Source of the DNA: Clostridium thermobutyricum DSM 4928
Lineage (GTDB): Bacteria > Bacillota > Clostridia > Clostridiales > Clostridiaceae
Direction: 5' to 3'
DNA: 64,000 nt
Assembly (NCBI RefSeq): GCF_002050515.1
Contig: NZ_LTAY01000048.1
Coordinates: 155,990 to 219,989, forward strand
A program made the translations under genes and the position numbers. Each line of letters opens with the position of its first letter. Position 1 is the stretch's first letter. Shown here in pieces: positions 1-9,426 of the stretch. The notes under the pieces are model-generated. The model did not search any database, had not been told where the DNA came from, and saw only the letters and a program-made list of their open reading frames with translations.

Positions 1-624
1 TGTGAAATGATAATACAAGGAATAGATAAAAAGAGTAAAACAGAGTTTGTTGCAGTAAGATTTGGAAATGTACTTGGAAGCAATGGTTCTGTAATTCCAT
101 TATTTAAAAAGCAAATAGCTGAAGGTGGACCAGTTACTCTTACACATAAAGAAATAACAAGATATTTTATGCTAATACCAGAAGCAGCACAACTTGTACT
201 TCAAGCTGGAGCTTATGCAGAAGGTGGAGAAATATTTATACTTGATATGGGTAAATCAGTAAAAATATATGATTTAGCTAAAAAGCTAATAAGGCTTTCA
301 GGATATGAACCAGAAGAAGATATAAAAATAGAAATAACAGGTTTAAGACCAGGAGAAAAGCTTTATGAAGAGCTTCTTATGGATGAAGAAGGATTAAAAT
401 CTACTAAAAATAAAAAAATATTTATAGGAGAACCTTCTGATATAGATTTTGAAGATTTAAAAAGAGAAATATTTATTTTAAGAGATGTTGCATTAAATAA
501 AGATAAAGAGGCTTTAAAAATGAAAATGAAAGAGATAGTTACTACTTATATAGAGCCTGGGGAAGAAGGAAAAGAGAGTTTTGAAGATGAAGTTGCAGCA
601 ACTTGTGAAGGGGTGAAAATATGA
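1..624 (+). CDS. CapD/WbpM-type nucleotide-sugar 4,6-dehydratase, C-terminal part
   Basis: This is the last ~207 residues of an extended short-chain dehydrogenase of the CapD/WbpM/PglF type. Such enzymes turn a UDP-N-acetylhexosamine into a 4-keto-6-deoxy sugar for surface polysaccharides. The frame is open from base 1 (Cys-Glu-Met), so the Rossmann half and the start lie outside the window. Visible family motifs are [27 protein letters not shown] and [13 protein letters not shown]. It shares an ATGA overlap with the next gene, which implies translational coupling in the same operon. The exact sugar product cannot be told from this half. Confidence 0.93.
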   Translation, partial: CEMIIQGIDKKSKTEFVAVRFGNVLGSNGSVIPLFKKQIAEGGPVTLTHKEITRYFMLIPEAAQLVLQAGAYAEGGEIFILDMGKSVKIYDLAKKLIRLSGYEPEEDIKIEITGLRPGEKLYEELLMDEEGLKSTKNKKIFIGEPSDIDFEDLKREIFILRDVALNKDKEALKMKMKEIVTTYIEPGEEGKESFEDEVAATCEGVKI

Positions 625-1223
625 AGAGGGTATTTGATTTAATTAGCAGTTTAATAGGATTTATATTTTTTTTACCACTATTTTTAATAATTTCTTTAAT
701 AATAAAATTATCATCTCCAGGACCAATCTTTTTTAAACAAAGAAGGATAGGAAAAGATAATGAAGAGTTTTATATATTAAAATTTAGAACAATGAGAATT
801 GATACACCAAATGTTGCTACACATCTTTTAGAAAATCCAGATAAATATATAACTAAAATAGGAAAAGTTTTAAGAAAGACAAGCCTTGATGAATTACCAC
901 AACTTATAAATATTATAAGAGGTGAGATGAGTGTAGTTGGACCAAGACCAGCTCTTTATAATCAATTAGATTTAAAAGAAATGAGAACTAAAAAAGGAAT
1001 TCATAAGTTGGTTCCAGGGCTTACAGGATGGGCACAAATAAATGGAAGAGATGAAATTCCATTAAATGAAAAAGTTGAATTAGATAAATATTATTTAGAT
1101 AATAGAAGCTTTGGGTTTGATATAGAAATAATATTTAAAACAATTATTAGTGTAGCAAAAAGTGATGGAGTACAAGAGGGGAAGAAAGATATTAAATTAG
1201 ATAAAACAAAGGTGAGGCAATAA
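621..1223 (+). CDS. Initiating sugar-phosphate transferase (bacterial sugar transferase family)
   Basis: This 200-residue enzyme belongs to the PglC/WcaJ-type monotopic phosphoglycosyl transferases, which move a sugar-1-phosphate onto undecaprenyl phosphate and so start a repeat unit at the membrane. One hydrophobic segment lies at residues ~7-28. The family motifs follow: KFRTM, then [23 protein letters not shown], and [12 protein letters not shown]. The short form without a large N-terminal membrane domain is typical of PglC-like members. It overlaps the dehydratase upstream and precedes an epimerase by one base, so dehydratase, epimerase and transferase probably handle the same first sugar. 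A second initiating transferase lies at 59546. Confidence 0.93.
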   Translation: MKRVFDLISSLIGFIFFLPLFLIISLIIKLSSPGPIFFKQRRIGKDNEEFYILKFRTMRIDTPNVATHLLENPDKYITKIGKVLRKTSLDELPQLINIIRGEMSVVGPRPALYNQLDLKEMRTKKGIHKLVPGLTGWAQINGRDEIPLNEKVELDKYYLDNRSFGFDIEIIFKTIISVAKSDGVQEGKKDIKLDKTKVRQ

Positions 1224-1224
1224 C

Positions 1225-2151
1225 ATGAAGATATTAATAACAGGAGTTTATGGAGTTGTTGGAAGCTTTTTATGCGAAAGTTTAAAGAATGAACATGAAA
1301 TAATAGGGATAGGACGTAGAGATATTTATGAAAACTGTCATAAATATTATAAATGTGATATTACAGATAAAGAAGAAGTGAAAAAAGTTTTTGAAGAAAA
1401 TAAAGATATAGATTTTATAATTCATTGTGCTGCACTTGCTCATAATAAAGGGAATGATTTATCAAAGGATAGGTTTATGAAAGTAAATTATGAAGCAACA
1501 AAATATATAACAGATTTGAGTAATGAAATTTTAAATTTAAAAAACTTTATATTTATCAGCACAATCTCTGTATATGGAGAAAGAATGGATAAAGATATAT
1601 ATTTAGAAACAGATCAATGTTTTCCCAAAAGCCCTTATGCAGTAGCAAAGAAAAAATCAGAAGAATATATTCAAAAAAATTATAAAGGGAATTTTACCAT
1701 TTTTAGGCTTGCTCCAGTTTATTCAAAAGATTTTATGCTGAATATTCAAAGGAGAACAGAAGTTAAAGGGATACAATATAGAGTTGGTGATGGAAAGGTT
1801 AAATTAAGCATCTGTAATATAAAAAATATATTTTTAGCCATTGTCTATATAATTAATAATTATGAAAAAGAGAAATTTGAAATATATAATATAGCAGATG
1901 AAAAAATATATAATTTTAATGATCTTATAAATTTAAATGAGAAAAAAAGAAATAAAATTATAATACCTAAATTATTAATAAGGTTTATTAGTATTATAAA
2001 TAAAAAAACTATTAAAAATCAGTTTATTTATGAGAATACGATAAAACTTATATCTAATAATATATATTGTTGTGAAAAGATTAATAAAGTAAATAAATTA
2101 AATTTTGATATTGAGGGTATAAAAGATGAAAAAGATACTATATGTTACTAA
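1225..2151 (+). CDS. NAD-dependent epimerase/dehydratase
   Basis: This 308-residue extended SDR protein has an N-terminal nucleotide-binding loop of the GxxGxxG type (GVYGVVGS) and the active-site pair in SPYAVAKKK (YxxxK). Its likely role is to reduce or epimerise the keto sugar made by the upstream CapD-type enzyme before transfer to the lipid carrier; that role is inferred from gene order. The C-terminal third is diverged and Lys/Asn/Ile-rich. It overlaps the next gene by 26 bases. Base composition becomes much more AT-rich from here to about 10985 than in the first 1.2 kb. Confidence 0.85.
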   Translation: MKILITGVYGVVGSFLCESLKNEHEIIGIGRRDIYENCHKYYKCDITDKEEVKKVFEENKDIDFIIHCAALAHNKGNDLSKDRFMKVNYEATKYITDLSNEILNLKNFIFISTISVYGERMDKDIYLETDQCFPKSPYAVAKKKSEEYIQKNYKGNFTIFRLAPVYSKDFMLNIQRRTEVKGIQYRVGDGKVKLSICNIKNIFLAIVYIINNYEKEKFEIYNIADEKIYNFNDLINLNEKKRNKIIIPKLLIRFISIINKKTIKNQFIYENTIKLISNNIYCCEKINKVNKLNFDIEGIKDEKDTICY

Positions 2152-3232
2152 TATAAGTAGGACTGTGAATACTTTTTTTATTCCACATATGAATCATCTG
2201 GTTGATGTAGGGCATCAAGTTGATTGTGCATGTAAATTAACAGGAGAACACAAATTAAAAAAAGAAAAAATAGATAATAGAATAAAATTTTATGATATAC
2301 CATTCACTAGAAATCCATTAGATTATAAAAACATAATAGCTTTTTTTAAATTGTATAAAATACAGAAAAAAGAAAAATATGATATTATACATGTTCATAC
2401 ACCTATTGCATCTTTTTATACAAGACTTTTAAAAATATTTTTTAATGATGTAAGAATGATTTATACTGTACATGGATTTCATTTTTATAAAGGTAGTTCC
2501 AAATTATCATGGTTAATATTTGGAAATATAGAAAAAATTTTTTCTAAATTTACTGATGTAATTATAACTATAAATGATGAGGATTATAGAGTAGCAAAAA
2601 AATTTAAATGTAATGATGTTAGGAAAATTAATGGAGTAGGGGTAAATTTTTCAGAATTTAAAACAATGGACAAGGAAACAAAAATAAAATTAAGGGAATC
2701 TGTAGGATTAGAAATAGATGATTTTGTTTTAATTATGGTTGGGGAACATAATAAAAATAAAAATCAAATTCAACTTATTAAAGCTATAGAAGATATTGAA
2801 AAAATAAATTCTAAAATAAAAGCTATATTAATTGGAGATGGTGAACTTTTAGAAGAAAATAAAAGATATATATTAGATAATAATATAAAAAATGTTAAGG
2901 TATTAGGTTTTAGAAAAGATGTTAATGAAATGATAAATATAAGTGATGTATTGATATCTATGTCTTATAGAGAAGGGTTGCCTAAAAATGTTATTGAAGC
3001 AATGGCGTGTAGTAAACCACTTATATTAACTGATATAAGAGGAAATAGGGATTTAGTTATGAATAATAAAAATGGATTTATAGTTAATGTTGGAGATATT
3101 GAACACACAAAAAAAGCAATAATTAAATTATATAATATTGAAAATATTGATTATTTAGGCAATAAATCTTTAGAATACTCCAAAATTTACGATGTAAATT
3201 TAATTGTACAAGAAATAAGTAAATGTTATTAG
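2126..3232 (+). CDS. Glycosyltransferase, GT4 (GT-B fold)
   Basis: This 368-residue enzyme is a retaining GT4 glycosyltransferase of the EpsD/CapM-like type that adds a sugar to the growing lipid-linked repeat unit on the cytoplasmic face. The N-terminal domain carries the HVHTP and TVHGFHFYKG stretches usual for this subgroup. The C-terminal donor-binding domain shows REGLPKNVIEAMACSKP, with the conserved E-x7-E pattern. The start lies inside the end of the epimerase gene, so expression is coupled. Donor and acceptor cannot be read from the sequence. Confidence 0.9.
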   Translation: MKKILYVTNISRTVNTFFIPHMNHLVDVGHQVDCACKLTGEHKLKKEKIDNRIKFYDIPFTRNPLDYKNIIAFFKLYKIQKKEKYDIIHVHTPIASFYTRLLKIFFNDVRMIYTVHGFHFYKGSSKLSWLIFGNIEKIFSKFTDVIITINDEDYRVAKKFKCNDVRKINGVGVNFSEFKTMDKETKIKLRESVGLEIDDFVLIMVGEHNKNKNQIQLIKAIEDIEKINSKIKAILIGDGELLEENKRYILDNNIKNVKVLGFRKDVNEMINISDVLISMSYREGLPKNVIEAMACSKPLILTDIRGNRDLVMNNKNGFIVNVGDIEHTKKAIIKLYNIENIDYLGNKSLEYSKIYDVNLIVQEISKCY

Positions 3233-3245
3233 AAAAGGAGGATAT

Positions 3246-4055
3246 ATGCCTAAAATAAGTGTAATAATGGGAGTTTATAATATAGGGGATGGAAGTAAAG
3301 CAAAAATAGCAATTCAATCTATATTAGATCAATCTTTTAAAGATTTTGAATTCATAATTTGTGATGATGGATCTAAAGATGATACATATAACATAATTAA
3401 AGAAATAACAAAATTAGACAAAAGAATATTGGTTATAAAAAATGAAAAAAATATGGGATTAGCGTATACGTTGAATCATTGCTTGGAAAATGCAAGTGGA
3501 GAATTTATAGCTAGAATGGATGATGATGATTATAGCTATAGAGAGCGATTTGAAAAGCAAATAAATTTTTTAGAGAAAAATTCTGATATAGATATAGTAT
3601 CATCAGCAATAGATATTTTTAATGGAGAAAGAATAACACATAAACAAGCCATTAGATGTAAATATCCGAAAAAGGAAGATTTTTTATGGGGAAGTTGTTT
3701 TGTACATCCAGCGACAATGTTTAGAAAAGATAAGTTGATTAAAGTTGGAGGGTACAGAATAGCAAAGGAAACTCGAAGAGCAGAAGATTACGATTTATTT
3801 ATGAGAATGTATGCTAATGGTAGCAAAGGTTATTCGTTTGAAGAATCATTGTTAAGATATTATGTAAATCCTATAGCTATGAAAAAAAGAAAGTATAAAT
3901 TTAGAATAGATGAAGTTGTAGTAAGATTCAAAGGTTTTAAAAATATGGGTATTTTAATACAAGGATTACCTTACATAGTAAAACCATTATTAGTGGGATT
4001 AATGCCAAATAAATTAATTTTAAAAATTCAAAAAAATAAGTATAGAGGGGATTAA
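3246..4055 (+). CDS. Glycosyltransferase, GT2 (GT-A fold)
   Basis: This 269-residue inverting GT2 enzyme starts with the standard MPKISVIMGVYN strand-loop and has the nucleotide-binding CDDGSKDDT motif and the metal-binding acidic cluster ARMDDDDYS. A later AEDYDLFMRM segment fits the usual catalytic-base ED motif. The start has a good ribosome site (AAAGGAGG) seven bases or so upstream. It sits within the capsule operon between two GT4 genes and presumably adds one residue of the repeat unit. The linkage is unknown. Confidence 0.9.
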   Translation: MPKISVIMGVYNIGDGSKAKIAIQSILDQSFKDFEFIICDDGSKDDTYNIIKEITKLDKRILVIKNEKNMGLAYTLNHCLENASGEFIARMDDDDYSYRERFEKQINFLEKNSDIDIVSSAIDIFNGERITHKQAIRCKYPKKEDFLWGSCFVHPATMFRKDKLIKVGGYRIAKETRRAEDYDLFMRMYANGSKGYSFEESLLRYYVNPIAMKKRKYKFRIDEVVVRFKGFKNMGILIQGLPYIVKPLLVGLMPNKLILKIQKNKYRGD

Positions 4056-4058
4056 ATT

Positions 4059-5207
4059 TTGAAAATATTAGTTACCGTAGATACGTATTATCCATTAAAA
4101 GATGGAGTGCAAAATATTACACAAAATCATATAGAGCAATTACAACTTAAAGGGCATGAAATTACAGTAATAACTGTTCAAAATGAAAATATAAAAGAAT
4201 TTGAAGTTATAAATAATGTGAAAGTATATAGATTTAAATTGTTTACTAAATTTGGAATTCACTTTGGGAATAAAAAAGAATATCTAAAAAAACTAAAAGA
4301 AATAAGTGATAATGTAGATTTAATGATAAATACATGTATACAAAGTGCAACTACAGATCTAGTATTAAGCAGTTTAAGAAGAATTAGATGTAAAAAAATT
4401 TTGTATTTGCATGGAAGATATAATTTTAAATATGAAAAATATGATTTTATTTCTATAAATACATTTATTAAGAAAGTGTTTTTTAATTTAAGATGGAGAC
4501 AGTTTTATGTAAGTAATTCTAAGAATTTCAAATATTATGACAAAATAATAAACATACATGAACTTGATGAGGCAACTAAATATTTTAAAAAAAATATAAA
4601 TGAAGAAATACAAATAGTAAATAATTTTGTTGAAGATGAGTTTTTTAAATTTAGTGACGAGAAGAAAGAACAATTAATTTGTATTTCAAATTTTTCAGAT
4701 TTAAAAAATCAAAAATTTATTTTAGAAGCTATATCTAATATAGAATTACATAAAAAATTAAAAGTTATATTTATTGGAAGTTCTGAAAATGAATATCTGA
4801 AAAGATTAAGAGAAATAAGTAATAATTTAATGAAAAAGAATAGTAAATTAGATATTATTTTTTTGGTAGGAATGGATAGGACTGAAATAAGAAAGATTTT
4901 AAGTGAATCAAAAATTTTTTTACTTGGAAGTAAAATTGAAAAAATTCCAGTAGTTTTACTTGAAGCACTTGCACAAGGTGTTCCGTTTGTATCTACTAAT
5001 GTAGGAAATATAAAATATTTACCAGGAGGATTTAGTTGTGATACATTAGAAGAGTTTAGATATTATATAAATTTATTGAATAAAAATGAAGATATACGAG
5101 TTGAATTAGGTAAAATAGGGAGAAAATATACTATTGAGAATTCAAAATTAATAAATATGAATAATAAATTAGAAAGTATATTAATTGATGCTATGGAGAG
5201 GGGATGA
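4059..5207 (+). CDS. Glycosyltransferase, GT4 family, TTG start
   Basis: This 382-residue GT-B glycosyltransferase begins MKILVTVDTYYPLKDGVQN, typical of GT4 proteins that open on a two-domain fold. The C-terminal domain has the donor-site region ending in PVVLLEALAQGVPFVSTNVG, with the EALAQG helix. The start codon is TTG at 4059, supported by AGAGGGG eight bases upstream; there is no nearby ATG in frame. The match to GT4 is weaker than for the gene at 2126 because the N-terminal half is diverged, but the fold assignment is firm. Confidence 0.85.
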   Translation: MKILVTVDTYYPLKDGVQNITQNHIEQLQLKGHEITVITVQNENIKEFEVINNVKVYRFKLFTKFGIHFGNKKEYLKKLKEISDNVDLMINTCIQSATTDLVLSSLRRIRCKKILYLHGRYNFKYEKYDFISINTFIKKVFFNLRWRQFYVSNSKNFKYYDKIINIHELDEATKYFKKNINEEIQIVNNFVEDEFFKFSDEKKEQLICISNFSDLKNQKFILEAISNIELHKKLKVIFIGSSENEYLKRLREISNNLMKKNSKLDIIFLVGMDRTEIRKILSESKIFLLGSKIEKIPVVLLEALAQGVPFVSTNVGNIKYLPGGFSCDTLEEFRYYINLLNKNEDIRVELGKIGRKYTIENSKLINMNNKLESILIDAMERG

Positions 5208-5209
5208 AT

Positions 5210-6151
5210 ATGAGTACAGTTTTAATATGTCCTTATTTTGGAAAATTACCAAATTACTTTGAATATGTATTAAAAAGTTGTGAATATAATAAAAAAATAA
5301 ATTGGATATTAATAACTGATGATAAACGAAAGTTTAATTATCCTAAAAATGTAAGAGTTATTTATATGGAATTCTATGAATTTAGAAATTTAATACAAAA
5401 GAACTTTGAATTTATGATAAGTTTAAAGACACCATACAAATTATGTGATTATAAACCTATTTATGGATATGTTATGCGAAATTATATAAAAGAATATGAA
5501 TATTGGGGGCACTGTGATATTGATTGTTTTTTTGGAGATTTATTTAAATTTATAGAAGAACCAATGAAATTAGGAGTAGATAAGATTGGTTATTTGGGAC
5601 ATTTAACTTTATATAAAAACAGACAGGATATAAATGAGAGGTTCAAATTGCCTCTAAAAGGGAAAAATTTTAAAGATGTATTCACAACAGATGAAATATT
5701 AGTTTTTGATGAATCTTTTACAGAATTAAGTATGAATACTATATATGAGCATTATGGATTTGAGATGTATAAGAAGCCAATATTTGCTGACATATCATGT
5801 TTATATTATGATTTTAGATTATATAAATATAATGAAAAATTTTCTTACAAGTTAGAAAGAAGAACAAATAGAGTATTTATATGGGAGGAAGGAAAAGTCT
5901 GGTCAGAGATAAAAGATGGAGAAAAAGAAGAATTTGGATATGTTCATTTTCAAAAAAGAAGTATAAGTATACCAGAAAGTAAGATTGAAAATAGAATAAA
6001 ATTTTTATTGAGGCCTAATGAAATATGTTTGGATTATAATATTGATAAAGAGTTAAAAATAAAATATAGAAAATTATTTTATAAGCCTTATTTTAACCAA
6101 AAGATTAAAGCAATTAAATTTAGATTAAGGAGAAAAAGAAATGAAAATTAA
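5210..6151 (+). CDS. DUF6625-type polysaccharide biosynthesis protein (glycosyltransferase-like)
   Basis: This ~313-residue protein resembles the DUF6625 family found in capsule clusters. It opens with TVLICPYFGKLPNYFEY, then has KLCDYKPIYGYV and WGHCDIDCFFGDLFKF, a D-x-D-like acidic pair that suggests a nucleotide-sugar-dependent transferase. An ATG at 5204 is only two bases from the GGAGAGGGG ribosome site, so the ATG at 5210 is preferred. The stop overlaps the next gene by 11 bases. Catalytic activity is inferred from context and the D-x-D motif, not demonstrated for the family as far as I know. Confidence 0.72.
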   Translation: MSTVLICPYFGKLPNYFEYVLKSCEYNKKINWILITDDKRKFNYPKNVRVIYMEFYEFRNLIQKNFEFMISLKTPYKLCDYKPIYGYVMRNYIKEYEYWGHCDIDCFFGDLFKFIEEPMKLGVDKIGYLGHLTLYKNRQDINERFKLPLKGKNFKDVFTTDEILVFDESFTELSMNTIYEHYGFEMYKKPIFADISCLYYDFRLYKYNEKFSYKLERRTNRVFIWEEGKVWSEIKDGEKEEFGYVHFQKRSISIPESKIENRIKFLLRPNEICLDYNIDKELKIKYRKLFYKPYFNQKIKAIKFRLRRKRNEN

Positions 6152-8546
6152 AGTAAATAATATATTTACTATTGAATTTTTAAAATATTTATTTTTGATA
6201 GTAAGTTTTTTTTACACTATTCCATTAACATCAGGAATAATAACTCCTTATATGAAAATATTTATGTTATTTTCAATAATAGTATTTATATATAATATTA
6301 AAAATATAAATAGAAATAAAATTAATTATTATTTATATATAATGATAATATTAGCTGGATTAAGTACAATAGTTAATTATGAAAATAGATTTATTCAAAA
6401 TTTAATTATATTTTTATACTTATTTGTACAAGTCATTATTTTATATTCAACCAATAAAGATTTGGGAAAAGAAAAATTGTTAGAGACTATAAAAAAATTC
6501 TCTAGTATTCTTATAAATTTAACATTTATTGCATCAATAATATCATTAATATTAGTAATTATAAAATTTGAACTTATAATTGAAAAATGGAATACTGTAA
6601 TTAGAATACAAGGAATTTATGAAGGAAGAATTTGGGGTATATATGGAAATCCAAATACTTTAGCTAATTTAGCATTTATATCATTATTTTTAAGTATTGC
6701 AATATATAGATATTATAAATATAAGAAGTTTTTAATATTTAATTGTTTTATTCAATTGCTATGCATTTTTATGTCAAACTCAAGAGCTTCTATATTAGCT
6801 ACTTTTTTAGTTATATTGATATACATATTTGTAATTATCGTAGTTAAAAAAGAAGTTAAGTTTACTGATAATATAATTAAAATAATGTCAGTAATATTTA
6901 TATCAGTTGGTTTAGTAAGTATCATAGGTTTATTTGTATTAAATTCTAATTTTATATTAAAAAGAGAATATAAAGAAGGTAATATTACTAATGGAAGATT
7001 AGATATATGGTGTGCTTCGCTTAATGCTGTGAAAGAAGATATTATCTTTGGTGTAGGTCCTGAAAATATAAAAGAAAATGTAAACAAATTTCTAAATCCT
7101 AATTATGTGATTGAAAATCCAGATATAGCTTCAAATACACATAATATATTTTTACAAATATTATTGTCATATGGTGTTTTAGTGATGATTTTATTTATGT
7201 TATTTAATATATGTAGTCAAGTATATATATTAAAATATTTATTTAAAAAAGAAAATTACACTAAAGATAAATTAAAATTTAGATTAATATTGACATTAGA
7301 TATGATAATAATAGGGTTATTGATAATGAACGTATTTGATTCTAATATTTTATTTTTCTTTTCATTTATAAATGCGACCATATTTTGGATTATATATGGA
7401 TATATAATTAGCTTAGTAAAAAAAGAAGATAATAGAAAAAAAATTCTATTTCTTATAGACAACTTAGATGGTGGAGGAGCAGAAAAGGTTTTAACTGACA
7501 TAATAAAAAATATAGATAGGAGTAAATTTAATGTAACAGTAAAGACTTTATTTAATGAAGGGATTTATATAAATGAAATAAAAGGTATAGAATACAAATA
7601 TATAGTTTCTAATCCTAATATATGGAAAAAAAGGATTTTGTATAGAATAATAATGTATTTACCAGCAATAATTTTACATCCAATAATAATATATGATAAC
7701 TATGATGTAGAAGTAGCTTTCTTAGAAACAGGAGTAACTAAGATAATATCTGGGGGATTTAATTCAAAAAAAATAGCTTGGATTCATGCTGATATTCATA
7801 CTACAAAAGATAATCAAAAATGGTATTATAGCCATAAAAGATTTGTAAAAGCATATTGTAAATTTAATAAAATTATATGTGTTTCAAATACTTCTAAAAA
7901 AGCATTTTTTAAAGAAACAGGAATAATAGAAAATGTAGAAGTTATATATAATCCTATAGATGAGAAAAATATAATAAATATGTCAAAAGAAAAATTAGAT
8001 AATATAAAAAGCAATTTTAAAGTTATATCAATAGGAAGATTAGAAAAAATAAAAGGTTTTGATAGATTAATTAAAGCAATTTATAACTTAAAAAAAGAAA
8101 ATATTAATATTAACTTATTGATAGTTGGAGAAGGAAGTCAAAAAAAATATCTATTAAATTTAGTAAAAGAAAATTCTTTAGAAAATAATGTAAAATTAAT
8201 TGGATTTGATTCTAATCCGTATAAATATATTGTAAATTCGGATTTATTTATAAGCTCTTCTTTATCGGAAGGTTTTAGTTTAGTAATAGCAGAAGCTATG
8301 ATTTTGGGAGTTCCAGTTTTAAGCACTAATACGGCAGGGTCAAAGGAACTATTAGATGGAGGAGAGTTTGGGTTGATTGTTGGCAATTCATGTAATGACT
8401 TATCTGAAGGAATTAAAAAGATATTTATTGATAAAGAATTATTATATAAATTAAAAGAAAAATCTATTGAAAGAAAAGAGATTTTTAAATTAGATAAGAG
8501 TATAAGAGAAATTGAGAGTTTGATAAAAGGAGTATGCGATGACTAA
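6141..8546 (+). CDS. O-antigen/capsule polymerase (Wzy-like) fused to a GT4 glycosyltransferase
   Basis: This 801-residue protein joins two normally separate proteins. Residues ~10-425 are a polytopic membrane protein with Wzy/O-antigen-ligase signatures: GIYGNPNTLANLAF, then SNSRASILA, TNGRLDIWCASLNAV and NTHNIFLQILLSYG in the large outer loop. From ~residue 433 a full GT4 enzyme follows, opening KKILFLIDNLDGGGAEKV and ending with SLSEGFSLVIAEAMILGVP. The junction (about 7430-7445) contains a run of eight A and has AGA where a free-standing GT4 would have its ATG. It therefore probably polymerises repeat units outside while the fused domain adds a sugar inside. A sequencing error in the A run is the main alternative. 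Confidence 0.85.
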   Translation: MKIKVNNIFTIEFLKYLFLIVSFFYTIPLTSGIITPYMKIFMLFSIIVFIYNIKNINRNKINYYLYIMIILAGLSTIVNYENRFIQNLIIFLYLFVQVIILYSTNKDLGKEKLLETIKKFSSILINLTFIASIISLILVIIKFELIIEKWNTVIRIQGIYEGRIWGIYGNPNTLANLAFISLFLSIAIYRYYKYKKFLIFNCFIQLLCIFMSNSRASILATFLVILIYIFVIIVVKKEVKFTDNIIKIMSVIFISVGLVSIIGLFVLNSNFILKREYKEGNITNGRLDIWCASLNAVKEDIIFGVGPENIKENVNKFLNPNYVIENPDIASNTHNIFLQILLSYGVLVMILFMLFNICSQVYILKYLFKKENYTKDKLKFRLILTLDMIIIGLLIMNVFDSNILFFFSFINATIFWIIYGYIISLVKKEDNRKKILFLIDNLDGGGAEKVLTDIIKNIDRSKFNVTVKTLFNEGIYINEIKGIEYKYIVSNPNIWKKRILYRIIMYLPAIILHPIIIYDNYDVEVAFLETGVTKIISGGFNSKKIAWIHADIHTTKDNQKWYYSHKRFVKAYCKFNKIICVSNTSKKAFFKETGIIENVEVIYNPIDEKNIINMSKEKLDNIKSNFKVISIGRLEKIKGFDRLIKAIYNLKKENININLLIVGEGSQKKYLLNLVKENSLENNVKLIGFDSNPYKYIVNSDLFISSSLSEGFSLVIAEAMILGVPVLSTNTAGSKELLDGGEFGLIVGNSCNDLSEGIKKIFIDKELLYKLKEKSIERKEIFKLDKSIREIESLIKGVCDD

Positions 8547-9426
8547 ATTTTGTACAGTATTTACACCTACTTACAATAGAGGAGAGGATTTGATAAGTTT
8601 ATATAATTCTTTAAAAGCCCAGGACTTAAAGGATTTTGAATGGATAGTAGTAGATGATGGATCAGAAGATAATACTAGAAAAATTATTGAGAATTTAAGT
8701 ATTAAAGAAAACTCATTTGAAATAAAGTATATATGGCAAAAGAATGGTGGAAAACATAGAGCTATAAACAATGGAATAAATTATTCAAATGGTAAATTGT
8801 TTTTTATAGTTGATTCTGATGACACCTTAGAATCAAATGCAATATCAAAAATAAAAAAATATGTAAATTCTTTACCTAATGTTAAGGATTTTGCTGGAGT
8901 ATCCGGTTTAAGAAAAAATAAAGATGGACAAATTATAGGAAATATTTTAAGTAAGGAATATATAGATTGTACAAATATAGAGAGAGCGAAATATAATTTG
9001 ATAGGTGATAAAGCAGAAGTATATTTTACAGAGATATTAAAAAAGTATAAATTCCCAGAATTTGAAGGAGAAAATTTTTTAACAGAATGTATAGTATGGA
9101 ATAAAATAGCAGCAGATGGATATAAAATTCGATGGTTTAATGAACCTATATATATATGTGATTATAGAGATAATGGGTTAAGTAAAACCCTAAATAATTT
9201 AAAATTAAAAAATCCGAAAGGATATTTATTAAATATAAAGTCAGATATAGAGTTATTAGATATAAAAGGAATAAAAAAATTAGCATATATATATTCGTAT
9301 TATGAAACTGTTAAATCAATCTATACGAAATCAAAAATAATTGAAGATTTAGAAATAACATATTTATCATTATATTTAGCTATAATTGCAAAAAAAACAA
9401 ATAAATTTTTGAGGATTAAGCTATGA
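8539..9426 (+). CDS. Glycosyltransferase, GT2 family
   Basis: This 295-residue GT-A enzyme starts MTKFCTVFTPTYNRG and carries WIVVDDGSEDNT, then NGGKHRAINNG, a subgroup mark of capsule GT2 enzymes, and the metal-binding FIVDSDDTL. The start has an AAAGGAG ribosome site and overlaps the polymerase fusion by eight bases; its own stop overlaps the flippase gene by four. It is probably one of the last transferases of the repeat unit. Sugar specificity is not predictable. Confidence 0.9.
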   Translation: MTKFCTVFTPTYNRGEDLISLYNSLKAQDLKDFEWIVVDDGSEDNTRKIIENLSIKENSFEIKYIWQKNGGKHRAINNGINYSNGKLFFIVDSDDTLESNAISKIKKYVNSLPNVKDFAGVSGLRKNKDGQIIGNILSKEYIDCTNIERAKYNLIGDKAEVYFTEILKKYKFPEFEGENFLTECIVWNKIAADGYKIRWFNEPIYICDYRDNGLSKTLNNLKLKNPKGYLLNIKSDIELLDIKGIKKLAYIYSYYETVKSIYTKSKIIEDLEITYLSLYLAIIAKKTNKFLRIKL

